From positions 23,647 through 87,646 of the forward strand of contig NZ_LGDW01000096.1 in NCBI RefSeq assembly GCF_001280005.1: a stretch of 64,000 bases of DNA, read 5' to 3'. Both the position numbers and the translations under genes were made by a program. Below the pieces are notes generated by a model that saw only the letters and a program-made list of their open reading frames with translations, had not been told where the DNA came from and did no database searches. How positions within the stretch are numbered: the stretch's first letter is position 1; every line of letters starts with the position of its first letter. This document shows positions 8,849 to 17,914 of this stretch, in pieces. The DNA is from Streptomyces sp. NRRL WC-3618. Lineage in GTDB: Bacteria; Actinomycetota; Actinomycetes; Streptomycetales; Streptomycetaceae.

Positions 8849-9970
8849 GTGACCGCCATCGACCCCACCGCCCATCTGAGCGCACAGCAGATCGAGGAAC
8901 TCGGCCGCGAGCTGGACGCCATCCGCGACGAAGTCATCGCCGCCCGCGGCGAGAAAGACGCCGCCTACATCCGCAAGGTCATCTCCGCGCAGCGCAAGCT
9001 CGAACTGGTCAGCAGGGGCGTACTCCTGTTCTCGATCTTCCCGCCCGCCTGGCTGATCGGCACCGCCGGTCTGTCCGTGGCGAAGATCATGGACAACATG
9101 GAGATCGGCCACAACATCCTGCACGGCCAGTGGGACTGGATGCGGGATCCGAAGATCCACTCCACCACCTGGGACTGGGACCACGTCTCACCGGCCGAAC
9201 AGTGGAAGCACTCACACAACGAACTGCACCACACGTACACCAACGTCATCGGCAAGGACAACGACCTCGGCTACGGCATCATGCGCGTCGACGAGGACCA
9301 GAAATGGCACCCGTTCCACCTCGGCCAGCCGCTGTGGAACTTCCTCAACGCCTGCTTCTTCGAGTACGGCATCGCTGCCTACGACCTGGAACTCGGCAAG
9401 AACCTCCACAAGCGCCGCCGCAACAACCCCGAGTTCCGCGCACGCGTCAGGGCTGTGGGCCGCAAGATCCGCAAGCAGGTACTCAAGGACTACGTCATCC
9501 ACCCGCTGCTCTCGGGTCCGTCGTTCCTCACTACGCTCGCCGCCACCTTCACCGCGAACCTGGTCCGCAACGTCTGGACCCACTCGGTCATCATGTGCGG
9601 GCACTTCCCCGAGGGCGTGCAGGTCTTCGAACGCCGCTCGATCAAGGGCGAGACACGCGGCCAGTGGTACCTGCGCCAGATGATGGGCTCAGCGAACATC
9701 AGCGGCAGCAAAGCCATGCACTTCATGACCGGCAACCTGTCACACCAGATCGAACACCACCTCTTCCCCGACCTCCCGAGCAACCGCTATGCCGAGGTCG
9801 CGGTGAAGGTGCGCGCGCTGTTCGAGAAATACGAGCTCGAGTACGTCACCGGCCCGCTGCCCAAACAAGTACTCTCCGCCTGGCACAAAGTCTTCCGACT
9901 CTCACTGCCGAACAAGAAGCCCAAGGTCAAGACACCGGACCGCGAGCAGGACCTCGTCGCCTGGGCCTGA
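8849..9970 (+). CDS. Acyl-lipid/acyl-CoA fatty acid desaturase
   Basis: 373 residues, membrane di-iron enzyme. The three histidine boxes are complete: H88-N-I-L-H92, H121 to H128 (HSHNELHH) and H299-Q-I-E-H-H304. Hydrophobic segments lie around residues 55-80 and 220-245. Resemblance is to DesA3-type (Rv3229c) desaturases, which put a cis double bond into stearoyl-CoA or into lipid-bound acyl chains; regiospecificity cannot be read from sequence. The GTG start at 8849 has the AGGA of the preceding stop region at a suitable distance. With the upstream reductase it forms a complete unit for adjusting membrane unsaturation. Confidence 0.92.
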   Translation: MTAIDPTAHLSAQQIEELGRELDAIRDEVIAARGEKDAAYIRKVISAQRKLELVSRGVLLFSIFPPAWLIGTAGLSVAKIMDNMEIGHNILHGQWDWMRDPKIHSTTWDWDHVSPAEQWKHSHNELHHTYTNVIGKDNDLGYGIMRVDEDQKWHPFHLGQPLWNFLNACFFEYGIAAYDLELGKNLHKRRRNNPEFRARVRAVGRKIRKQVLKDYVIHPLLSGPSFLTTLAATFTANLVRNVWTHSVIMCGHFPEGVQVFERRSIKGETRGQWYLRQMMGSANISGSKAMHFMTGNLSHQIEHHLFPDLPSNRYAEVAVKVRALFEKYELEYVTGPLPKQVLSAWHKVFRLSLPNKKPKVKTPDREQDLVAWA

Positions 9971-9992
9971 CGGTGGTGGTCGGCGGCCCTGA

Positions 9993-10022
9993 GGCGCCGG
10001 GCAGTCTGCTCGCTCCGGCGCC
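9993..10022. terminator. Hairpin between convergent genes
   Basis: GGCGCCGG (9993-10000) pairs with CCGGCGCC (10015-10022) around a 14-base loop. It lies between the convergent desaturase and subtilase genes and could serve both; there is no T-run. Confidence 0.4.
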
Positions 10023-10048
10023 CCCCTCACGGACGCGACCGGCCCCGG

Positions 10049-11167
10049 TCAGAGGCCGCCGGTGTTGAGCAGTCGGTTGGGGGTGTCGGAGCGTACGCCG
10101 TGCAGGGCGCCGCGGGTGGCCGTGTGGTCCAGCCAGGTGTGGACCTGGGGGGCCGTGGCGTGGGGGTGGGCCGACAGGTACAGGGCGATCACGCCGGTCG
10201 CGTGCGGTGCGGCCCAGGACGTCGCGCCGCCGTCCTCCGTGGCCGTGCCACCGCCGGCGAGGGCGGCGGTCACCTTCTGGCCGGGGGCGTACAGGTCCAC
10301 GCACCGCCCGTACCCAGAACCGTAGGAGCCGCCGTCGCTCCACGGGCGGTCGTTCGTCGTGGAGGCCGCCACGACGATCGTGCCGGGGACGCCGGCCGGG
10401 GAGTGCTTGCAGGCGTCGTCATGGAAGTTGCCAGCGGACACCACCGTCGGGATCCCCGCGTCGACCATCTTCTTCACGGCGGACTCCAGGGCCGCCGACC
10501 GGTGGTCGAGGTTGAGCGACATGTTCACCACCGCGGGCTTCTGCGCGTGCGCGGTGACCCACTTGACCGACTTCACCAGAGCGGCCTCGGCCGCGGCGGG
10601 GGTGCCGCCGCCCCCGCTCTCGCACAGGATGCCCTGGACCCGGACGAGTTGTGCCTTGGGCGCCACCCCGTACTTCGCCCCGCCGATGACGCCCGCGACG
10701 AACGTGCCGTGGCCGACTCCGTCCTCGCTGAAACAGTCGCCGGAGTCCCGGCCGCCCACGAAGTCGGCTCCCAGGTGGGCGCGTCCACCGAACTCCGTGT
10801 GGGCGATGTCCATCCCCGTGTCGATCACATAGACGTGAACGCCCTTGCCCGTGGCGGTGGTGGTGAGCTTTCCGTTCAGGGGCCGCGACCGCTGGTCCAG
10901 AATGTCCAGGTTCCACGGCACGCGCCGGGTGACGGGAGCCGCCGCGCTTCGCACCGCCTCGGACGACATGCCCACGACGCCCGACGACACGGGTGCCTTG
11001 TCGAACGACACCCCCGCCCCGGAGGACGTCACGGAGGACTCCTTGCCGTGCGCCGGGAGTTGCCCGCCGTTTCCGGCCACCGCCTCGGCGTCGCCGCCGC
11101 AGGCCGAGGCCCCGTACACGGTCACGACGGCCATCACCATGAGACCGGCCTTCGTCACGTTCCGCAT
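10049..11167 (-). CDS. Subtilisin-like (S8) serine protease, probable lipoprotein
   Basis: 372 residues from ATG 11167; a GTG one codon upstream (11170) shares the same GGGGGA ribosome site. A short hydrophobic signal ends YGASAC, so Cys23 could be lipidated, although the -3 residue is not the usual Leu. The catalytic residues are all present: Asp116 (VIDTGMD), His153 (GHGTFVAG), oxyanion Asn247 (SAGN) and Ser317 (ATSWAAPHA). A pro-region covers about 30-105. It resembles fungal/actinobacterial proteinase-K-type subtilases. Expected to be extracellular or membrane-anchored, with a digestive or processing role. Confidence 0.85.
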   Translation of the reverse strand: MRNVTKAGLMVMAVVTVYGASACGGDAEAVAGNGGQLPAHGKESSVTSSGAGVSFDKAPVSSGVVGMSSEAVRSAAAPVTRRVPWNLDILDQRSRPLNGKLTTTATGKGVHVYVIDTGMDIAHTEFGGRAHLGADFVGGRDSGDCFSEDGVGHGTFVAGVIGGAKYGVAPKAQLVRVQGILCESGGGGTPAAAEAALVKSVKWVTAHAQKPAVVNMSLNLDHRSAALESAVKKMVDAGIPTVVSAGNFHDDACKHSPAGVPGTIVVAASTTNDRPWSDGGSYGSGYGRCVDLYAPGQKVTAALAGGGTATEDGGATSWAAPHATGVIALYLSAHPHATAPQVHTWLDHTATRGALHGVRSDTPNRLLNTGGL

Positions 11168-11577
11168 CACGACGTTCCCCCGCATTCCTGGCTCGCACAC
11201 AGTCAGCGCACAAGACGAGCACAGCGGACGAGCGGTTCCGGCAGGAACGCGACAGGCATGCGACATGGATGAGGGGAGGGGGCCTCTCGAGCTGCGGAAC
11301 GACGCTCCTGCGTCGGCGGCGTTGCGTGTTCGTCGAGCCCTTCCACCATCGCGGGCGGACTGCTCCGCGAGCACGCTGTCCGTCAACTCCCTTGCGCCCG
11401 CTCGGTTCATGACCTCGTGTCAGCTTTACGCGTCGGGAGCGTCGTCTGCCTGTTTGGGTTTCGGGATGTGTCTGGAATGCGAGACGATGATCACATCAGC
11501 GATTCGGGGAAGCTCCTCTTCCGTGTCGCCCCGTCATCCACGCTCGCTACCTACCTGACCGGAAGGCCCGTAGATCA
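11168..11577. other. Intergenic region with no supported gene
   Basis: About 410 bases between the divergent subtilase and the DUF1453-like gene. The open frames here are out-of-frame extensions. Both promoters must lie here; I see no strong palindrome. Confidence 0.4.
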
Positions 11578-12060
11578 GTGACATCCAGTCTGCTGTTAAT
11601 CGTCGGCGTCACCGCCGTGATCGTGTGGAGTCAGTTCTCCACGCGGCCACTCCGGTCGCTGACCTACGTGTGGGCCGCCCTCCTCATCGTGCGTGGCTGT
11701 GTTCCCCCAGGTCCGAGCCGCACGACCCCGGCCGGTATCGCGTTCCTCGTCGCCGGGCTGATCGTCTCGGTCGTAGCCGGCGTCCTGCGTGGTCGCACCA
11801 TGCCGCTCTGGCGGGAAGCCGACGGGCGGCTGTACCGCAAGGGGGGCCGGGAGACCCTCCTGCTGTGGCTCGCAACCGTCGCCGGCAAGGTGAGTCTGGG
11901 CGCCGTCGCGGAAGTCGCGTTCGGTGAGCCGTTCAACGGCAACGCTCTGTGGCTCGGCCTGGGTGTCACGTTGGGGGTCCAGCATCTGGTGATGACGTCC
12001 TACGGCCGTCGTGTGCCGGTATCCGAGTCAACGTCGCCACTATCGACGAATACGCACTGA
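11578..12060 (+). CDS. Small integral membrane protein (DUF1453-like)
   Basis: 160 residues with four to five membrane helices: 3-17, 28-42, 52-70, 92-110 and 124-140. A charged loop, LWREADGRLYRKGGRETLL, sits between the third and fourth. The pattern of a short helix, a WREADGRLYRKG-type loop and more helices matches small actinobacterial DUF1453/CcdC-like proteins with no assigned function. Start GTG 11578 has GGAAGG about ten bases upstream. Transcribed alone. Confidence 0.65.
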   Translation: MTSSLLLIVGVTAVIVWSQFSTRPLRSLTYVWAALLIVRGCVPPGPSRTTPAGIAFLVAGLIVSVVAGVLRGRTMPLWREADGRLYRKGGRETLLLWLATVAGKVSLGAVAEVAFGEPFNGNALWLGLGVTLGVQHLVMTSYGRRVPVSESTSPLSTNTH

Positions 12061-12199
12061 TCAGGGCAGTCGAAGGGCCGTTGGTTCAGAGAAGGCGTCA
12101 TCGAGCAGGGCCTGGTCTACCTGTTACGCAGAGTCAGGTCAGCCAGAACCGTATGCAGGTGGTTCTGGCCATCGACTGGTAGTGGCGGGTTCGGCTGCG

Positions 12200-12460
12200 C
12201 CCACGATCGGCCTCCGCCGACGGAGATGCCGTGTCCGCCAGGGAAACCTGCCGTCGTCCGACGCGTCGCGAGCTTGCAGACCGAGCGCGGCCGGGTCGAT
12301 ACAGCGGACGCTCAGTGCCCTGGCGGGGGACCTCAGCCGCTATGGGCGACCGGCGGCGGATGAGGCAGATGAGTCCGTGGGCCTGGAGCCGTCGGAGTGT
12401 CTGGGTGAGCGTCTTGCGGGAGATGCCGCGATCAGCTGGATCAGCTCGCCATGGCGCACC
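12200..12460 (-). pseudogene. HxlR-family regulator remnant
   Basis: The minus strand holds the recognition-helix region of an HxlR-type winged-helix regulator: ISRKTLTQTLRRLQAHGLI at about 12430-12370. The preceding helix, HGELIQLIA, is in a different frame, so a frameshift separates them, and the wing and C-terminus after IAAEVP are noise. Intact HxlR proteins are about 110-150 residues. It stands head to head with a broken quinone oxidoreductase, an arrangement common for intact HxlR-controlled oxidoreductases, so the pair probably decayed together. Confidence 0.6.
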
Positions 12461-12544
12461 GGGACCGAAGCCACTCATGGGCGCCAAGGCACCCGCGCCA
12501 GGGGTACCTGCTGGTTCCTGTCCGAAATCTGGCCTGGGTTCACT

Positions 12545-12880
12545 CACCAAGGCTGTCCGCGACATCGACGTCGTGCTCGACACGGTCGGCGGCGACACCG
12601 TCGAGCGGTCACTCGACGTGCTCCGCCCAGGCGGTCACCTGGTGACACCGGTCGCCGAGGAGGATTCAAAGCTCGCGGCCAAGTGCGAGGCGGCCGGTAT
12701 GCGGTCAGCGGCATCGCGGTCGACCCCGATCCGGTCGCGCTGCGCGGTCTCGTCTCACTCGTCGAACAGGGCAGGCTCCGGGTCCATGTGCAACCAGATC
12801 TTCCCGTTCGAACGCGTCGTCGACGCGCATCGGCTGCACGGGGCGGTCACCTCCAGGGCAAGCTCGTGGTCACCGTCTGA
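12545..12880 (+). pseudogene. Zinc-type quinone oxidoreductase, C-terminal remnant with frameshifts
   Basis: Plus-strand reading gives DIDVVLDTVGGDTVERSLDV then LRPGGHLVTP, the nucleotide-binding end of an MDR-type NADPH:quinone oxidoreductase. It continues in another frame as GIAVDPDPVALRGLVSLVEQ, then shifts again (IFPFERVVDAHRLHG) and ends GKLVVTV at 12880. The N-terminal 180 or so residues are absent. At least two frameshifts and a 5' deletion make it non-functional. Confidence 0.7.
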
Positions 12881-12921
12881 TCCCGTCGGGCAGGCTGACC
12901 ACCAACCGCCCGTCGGCCCCC

Positions 12922-14406
12922 TCAGGACGGCACGGCCGGACACCTGGTGCCGCGTGGTGGCACCGTCAGCGTGGTCAGGTAGCCGTCGACGGCCTGTTCC
13001 ATGCAGGGGCCGTTGGTGACACTGCCGTGGCCATGGCCCTCGTAGGTCAGGAGCACGCCGCTGCGGCCCAGTTGCCGGGCCACCGAGACCGCCCAGGGGT
13101 AGCCGGTGGCGGGATCGTGGAGGGCGTTGGACACCAGGATCGGCGGCGCGCCGCGGGCCGCCAGGTGGTGCTGTGGGTTGGTGGTCGGCGCGCCCAGACA
13201 CGCCGCTGTCATCTGGAGCGGCAGCAGTGCGGGCAGGTCGGGTGCGGTCCTGCTCATCATTCGGACAAGTGAGGTGTATTCCTGGTAGTCGTGCACCGGC
13301 AGACGCCAGTCCGCGCAGAAGACGGGGGCCGTGGACGGAAGCGGCGACACCGAGGTGGGCGAGGCGGTGAGCGGGCTGCTCGACGCCATCCCGGCGATGT
13401 CCTTCGCCAGGCCCGCGTAGTCGACGACGTAGAACTTTCTGAAGGCGACTCTGTTGACAAGATCCGGTGAAGAGAGAGGGGTTCGCGGCTTGGCGGGGTT
13501 CTCCAGCTCGCCGCGGTGCGCCCGGGCCAGCAGCCCCTGCCAGACCGTACGGACGTCACGGCCGTGCAATGCGCAGGCCGAGTTGTCGGCGCACCATTTC
13601 ACGAACTCGGCGAAGGAGTCCTGTGCCGAGGCTGCCGTGGACCGCAGGAACTCACGGGTGGTGGAGACGCTGTGGTCCATCACGCTCTCCAGCACCATCG
13701 CCCGCACCCGGTGCGGATAGGTCTCCGCGTACTGCGCGCCGAGCAGTGTGCCGTACGAGCTGCCGTGGAAGGTCAGTTCGGCCTCGCCGAGGGCGGCCCG
13801 CAGGGCATCCAGGTCCTTGACCGTCTGGGCGGTGTCAAGGTGGTCGAACACCGGGCCGGTGCGTGCCCGGCAGTCGGCGCGCAGCCGCTTGTTGTAGGCC
13901 AGGGTGGCGTCGAAGTCCGCCTGGCTCGTCAGCTCGGGTGACGGCCGCTGGGCGAGCAGGTCACTGGAACAGGTCACCGGATTGCTGCGGCCCACGCCGC
14001 GCGGGTCGAAGCTGACGATGTCGAAATCGCGGCGAATCTCGGGACTGAACCGGCTGATGCCGCCGACCACCCGCTCCACTCCCGAGTCGCCGGGACCTCC
14101 AGGGCCGAACACCATCGAGCCGACGCGCGCCCCGGGTTCGGTGGCCTGACGGCGGGCCACGGCCAGACCGAACGTCGGTCCGCCCGGGTGGGCCCAGTCG
14201 ATCGGCACCGTGAGGGTGGCGCACTCAGCGCCCGGGGTGTCCGGGGCGTCGCACGGCGCCCATTGGAGGGCTCCGGCGGTCACCGGCGCCGCGTTCGCGA
14301 GGGGTGCGGCGGCGAACCCGGTGACGGCGGCGATCGCGGTCACCGCGGCCATGGCCGTGCTCCGTACGGCGACGCGGCGTAACGCGAACCTGCCTTGTAA
14401 CAGCAT
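12922..14406 (-). CDS. Secreted TAP-family alpha/beta-hydrolase (tripeptidyl aminopeptidase type)
   Basis: 494 residues. A signal peptide of about 40 residues ends ANAA. The alpha/beta-hydrolase core shows the oxyanion strand VFGPGGPGDSG (100-110), FDPRGVGRSNPV and the nucleophile elbow G215-S-S-Y-G with Ser217. The C-terminal TAP_C region holds the acid (LHDPATGYPWA) and the His in YEGHGHGS. Streptomyces relatives (Tap, SlpD/SlpE) remove tripeptides or propeptides outside the cell. Some relatives hydrolyse esters instead, so the substrate is not certain. Divergent from the broken GH74 gene. Confidence 0.88.
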   Translation of the reverse strand: MLLQGRFALRRVAVRSTAMAAVTAIAAVTGFAAAPLANAAPVTAGALQWAPCDAPDTPGAECATLTVPIDWAHPGGPTFGLAVARRQATEPGARVGSMVFGPGGPGDSGVERVVGGISRFSPEIRRDFDIVSFDPRGVGRSNPVTCSSDLLAQRPSPELTSQADFDATLAYNKRLRADCRARTGPVFDHLDTAQTVKDLDALRAALGEAELTFHGSSYGTLLGAQYAETYPHRVRAMVLESVMDHSVSTTREFLRSTAASAQDSFAEFVKWCADNSACALHGRDVRTVWQGLLARAHRGELENPAKPRTPLSSPDLVNRVAFRKFYVVDYAGLAKDIAGMASSSPLTASPTSVSPLPSTAPVFCADWRLPVHDYQEYTSLVRMMSRTAPDLPALLPLQMTAACLGAPTTNPQHHLAARGAPPILVSNALHDPATGYPWAVSVARQLGRSGVLLTYEGHGHGSVTNGPCMEQAVDGYLTTLTVPPRGTRCPAVPS

Positions 14407-14626
14407 GAATCATCCTCCGGACATGGCGTGGCGTGAGTGATCCGCACAAGAAATGTGCCGACCCGGTCGGGGCTCCCTCGACCACGCTAGGCGCACTGGC
14501 GACCGCCCGGCCCCCTTGTCAGGGGCCGTTCCGGGGCGCGTCAGGGACGACTCAGGGGCGACTCGGGGCGAACCAGGCCCCGCGCCACGGCCCGTCCGCC
14601 CCCAGCTCCACAGATTGAGGTCTGTC

Positions 14627-16786
14627 ATGCATGCGTCCGAGCTGAGTCGGCGTTCCGTTCTCGCCGGAACCGCGGCCACCGCTGCGCTCGTCGGCCTCCC
14701 GTCCCTCCATGCCCAGGCCGCGGAAACCATGGTCGGGGCACCGGATTCGTCACCGGAGTGGTGTTCCATCCCGCTGTGCGAGGGCTCGCCTACGCCCGTA
14801 CCGACATGGGCGGCGCCTACCGCTGGGACGACGGCGCGGCCCGCTGGATCCCGCTGCTGGACTGGCTCAGCCAGGACGACCAGAACCTCCTCGGCGTCGA
14901 GTCCCTGGCCATCGACCCCGCCAGCCCGGACCGCCTCTACCTCGCCCTCGGCACCTACGCCCAGCCGTGGGCGGGCAACGGCGCGGTCCTGCGCTCCGAC
15001 GACCGCGGGGCGACCTGGACCCGTACCGACCTCAAAGTGAAGCTCGGCTCCAACGAGGACGGCCGGGGCACGGGTGAGCGCCTCCTCGTGGACCCGCGCG
15101 ACAGTGACACCCTGTGGCTGGGCACCCGGCACGACGGCCTCCTCAAGTCGACGGACCGGGGCGCCACTTGGAGCGCCGCGACGGGCTTCCCGCCTGCCCC
15201 CAGCGCCTCCGGCCAGGGCGTCACCCTTCTCGTCGCCGCCGAGCGCACCCTGTACGCCGGCTGGGGTGACGGCGACGGCACCTCGGCCGCTGTCACCTTG
15301 TACAGCACCACCGACGGCACCACGTGGGTACCCGTCGCCGGGCAGCCGGCCGGACCCGAGGCCAAGATGCCGATGCGGGCCGCGTACGACAGCCGGCGCC
15401 AGGGAGCTGTACGTGACGTACGCCAACGCCCCGGCCCCAACGGCCAGTCCAACGGCAGCGTGCGCAAACTGGCCACCACCACCGGTACGTGGACCGATGT
15501 CACCCGTGAAGCCCGGCGGCTCCGACGGCTTCGGATACGGCGGGGCCGCCGTCGATCCCCAGCGCACCGGCACCGTCGTCGTCTCCACCAACAACCGCTG
15601 GTCGTCGGGCGACACCCTGTTCCGGACCACCGACGGAGGCCGGACCTGGACCTCTCTCAAGGACTCGGCGACCATCGACGCGTCGGAGTTCCCTTTCCTG
15701 AAGTGGGGCAAGGACGCGCCGACGTTCGGCTGGTGGATCCAGATGGTCGCCATCGACCCGTACGACTCCCAGCACATCGTCTACGGCACCGGCGCCACCC
15801 TCTACGGCACCCCGCGACCTGAAGAAGTGGGCCCCGCAGATCCGCGGCCTGGAGGAGACGTCGGTGCTCTTCCTGATCTCACCCCCGACCGGCCAGGCAC
15901 ACCTGCTCAGCGGCTCACGGGACATCGGCACGCTGTACCACGACCGTCTCACGGCGTCTCCGGCCGGCGGCCTGGCGACCAACCCGGTCTTCATCACCGC
16001 CGCGGGCCTCGCGCAGGCCGCGAACAAGCCGTCCTACGTGGTCCGTTCGGGTAACGGTGACAACAGCAACGGTGCCTACTCCAACGACGGCGGGCAGACC
16101 TGGGCGCTGTTCGCCTCCCAGCCCGCCATCGCCAAGGAGGCGGCGGGGCCGATCGCCACCACCGCCGACGGTGGCGTGCTGGTGTGGTCCTTCGTGCGCG
16201 GGGACGGCTCGAAGCACCCGGCCCAGCGCTCCGGGAACAACGGCGCCACCTGGTCCGAGGTCTCCTCCTTTCCCATCGGCGCCACACCGGTGGCGGACCC
16301 GGCCGACTCCTCGGTCCTGTACGCGTTCGACACCGGCACGGGAGTGCTGTTCGCCAGCACCGACAAGGGGCTGACGTTCACAGCCCGGGCCACCGGACTC
16401 CCCTCCGGTGACCCCGGGTTCCAGTTGGTCGCCGCGCCGGGACGCTCCGGCGATCTGTGGCTCAGCGCCAAGAGCAACGGGCTGTACCGGTCCACCAACG
16501 GCGGCTGGTCCTTCATGAGGGTCGCGAGCTGCGAGGCCTCGTACACGCTCGGGTTCGGCGCGGCTGCCAACGACGCCTCCTACCTCTCGGTCTACCAGGT
16601 CGCCACGGTGCGGGGCGTCACCGGCGTCTACCGCTCCGACGACGCCGCGACGACCTGGCGACGCATCAACGACCACCAGCACTAGTGGGGTTGGATCGGT
16701 CAGGCCATCACCGGGGACCCCCGCATTCCCGGCATGGTGTACCTGGCCACCAACGGCCGGGCATCCAGTTCGGGCAGTCCGCCTGA
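14627..16786 (+). pseudogene. GH74 xyloglucanase, multiply frameshifted
   Basis: Starts at ATG 14627 with a twin-arginine signal (SRRSVLAGTAATAALVG). GH74 landmarks follow but in changing frames: GLAYARTDMGGAYRWDD, GVESLAIDPASPDRLYLALG, GRGTGERLLVDPRDSDTLWL, then GGSDGFGYGGAAVDPQRTG, FGWWIQMVAIDPYDSQHIVY, then GGLATNPVFITAAGL. Frame changes occur near 14740, 15400, 15435, 15510 and 15815. A TAG at 16683-16685 interrupts the tail, and one more shift precedes the conserved end GIQFGQSA, whose stop is at 16786. Intact enzymes cut the xyloglucan backbone with two beta-propellers and two catalytic Asp residues. Such clustered indels suggest either advanced decay or locally poor sequence. Confidence 0.85.
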
Positions 16787-16822
16787 CACTCCCGTACGAG
16801 GCCGAGTGTGCGATCGGGAGCT

Positions 16823-16859
16823 CCGGCTGTATGGCATGTGATCCATGCCATACAGCCGG
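16823..16859. terminator. 16-bp perfect hairpin
   Basis: 16823-16838 pairs perfectly with 16844-16859 around the five-base loop TGATC. The stem contains CTGTATGGCATG. It sits just after the GH74 remnant and before the sigma-factor gene, so it is probably the old gene's terminator, which survived. Confidence 0.75.
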
Positions 16860-17016
16860 GGTGCATAGCGGGGGGCGGGCCAGTGTCTTAGTGAAGGGTG
16901 CAGGGGGTTCGCGGTCGTGCGGCGGCGCGTGGTGGTCGATCGATCGATGGGTCAACCGCCCCTCGTCATGGGGGACTGGGGAAAGGCCGGTGAGTCCGGC
17001 AGGGGGGCAAGGGGCC

Positions 17017-17529
17017 ATGCCGATGGGGCAGTTGCGGGCCGGCGAGTTCGACCGCTTCGTGGCGGCCCGGTGGTCGGTGTTGCTTCACCTGGCGCGGCTG
17101 CTGACGGGTGGTGACCGGCACCGAGCCGAGGATCTGCTGCAAGAGGCGCTGGTCAAGCTCTGGTTCGCCTGGCCGAAGGTGGGCGAGCAGGCGCCCGAGG
17201 CATACGTGCGCAAGGTCCTGGCCCGTGCCGCGGCCCGCTCGGCACGGCGTCGCTGGTGGGGCGAGTACCCCGTGGAGCAGCTGCCCGATCCGCCCGAAGC
17301 GGCGGACGCGACCGCCGCCGTGGACGAACGGACCCGGCTGGAGGCGATGTTGGCGTTGCTGCCGGCGCGGCAGCGCACCGCGGTCGTGCTGCGTTACTAC
17401 CAGGATCTGCCCGAGCGGCAGGTCGCCGAGGTGTTGGGGTGTCCGGTGGGCACCGCCCGTTCTCTGACGGCGCGCGGGGTCGCGCGTCTGCGGCTGCTTC
17501 TGTCCGACGCGGTCGAACCGGTGGAGTGA
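17017..17529 (+). CDS. SigE-family ECF RNA polymerase sigma factor
   Basis: 170 residues. Region 2 runs from FDRFVAARWSVLLHLARLL to AEDLLQEALVKLWFAW, and region 4 shows LPARQRTAVVLRYYQDLPER with the helix-turn-helix VAEVLGCPVGTARSLTARGV. This is the actinobacterial SigE-like group, often co-transcribed with a small membrane anti-sigma protein. ATG 17017 has a G-rich ribosome site directly upstream; GTG 16990 is an alternative. Eleven bases separate it from the next gene. It probably directs its own operon, but no -35/-10 pair is obvious to me. Confidence 0.88.
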   Translation: MPMGQLRAGEFDRFVAARWSVLLHLARLLTGGDRHRAEDLLQEALVKLWFAWPKVGEQAPEAYVRKVLARAAARSARRRWWGEYPVEQLPDPPEAADATAAVDERTRLEAMLALLPARQRTAVVLRYYQDLPERQVAEVLGCPVGTARSLTARGVARLRLLLSDAVEPVE

Positions 17530-17539
17530 AGAAGGAGCG

Positions 17540-17914
17540 ATGGATCACTTCGAGCAGGACCTGGCCCGGATGATGCGTGACAGCCGGCAGGACACGCCGT
17601 ACGAAGACCGGCACCGACACCGTCTGCGAACTGCCGTGCGTGCCCGGCAGCGGTCCCGGACGGCGTGGCTGGCCACCGGTTCCGCGCTGGCCGTCGCCGG
17701 GCTCGGAGTCGGGCTGATGGTCCTGGCGAGCTCTGTCGCTCAAGGTGGTACGGCGCCCCGGCCCCGCCCCGTCACCTCCGCCGAGTCGGTCACGGGGCCG
17801 CCGGTGGTGCGCCCGGCGTCGACCGCCGGGGAGGGTGCCGAGCCGGACTTCACGCCCACCACTTTGCCGCCGGTGCCGTATCGCCCCACCACGAACGGAA
17901 AGCCCAGCACGTGA
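17540..17914 (+). CDS. Small membrane protein, candidate anti-sigma factor
   Basis: 124 residues: a charged cytoplasmic part (FEQDLARMMRDSRQDTPY, basic stretch to residue 40), one membrane helix at about 44-65 (TAWLATGSALAVAGLGVGLM), and a Pro/Thr-rich outer tail. There is no zinc-finger motif. Position right after a SigE-type sigma factor and single-helix topology are what suggest an anti-sigma role; there is no direct sequence signature. AAGGAG precedes the ATG. Its stop overlaps the start of the mannosyltransferase gene (GTGA). Confidence 0.7.
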   Translation: MDHFEQDLARMMRDSRQDTPYEDRHRHRLRTAVRARQRSRTAWLATGSALAVAGLGVGLMVLASSVAQGGTAPRPRPVTSAESVTGPPVVRPASTAGEGAEPDFTPTTLPPVPYRPTTNGKPST

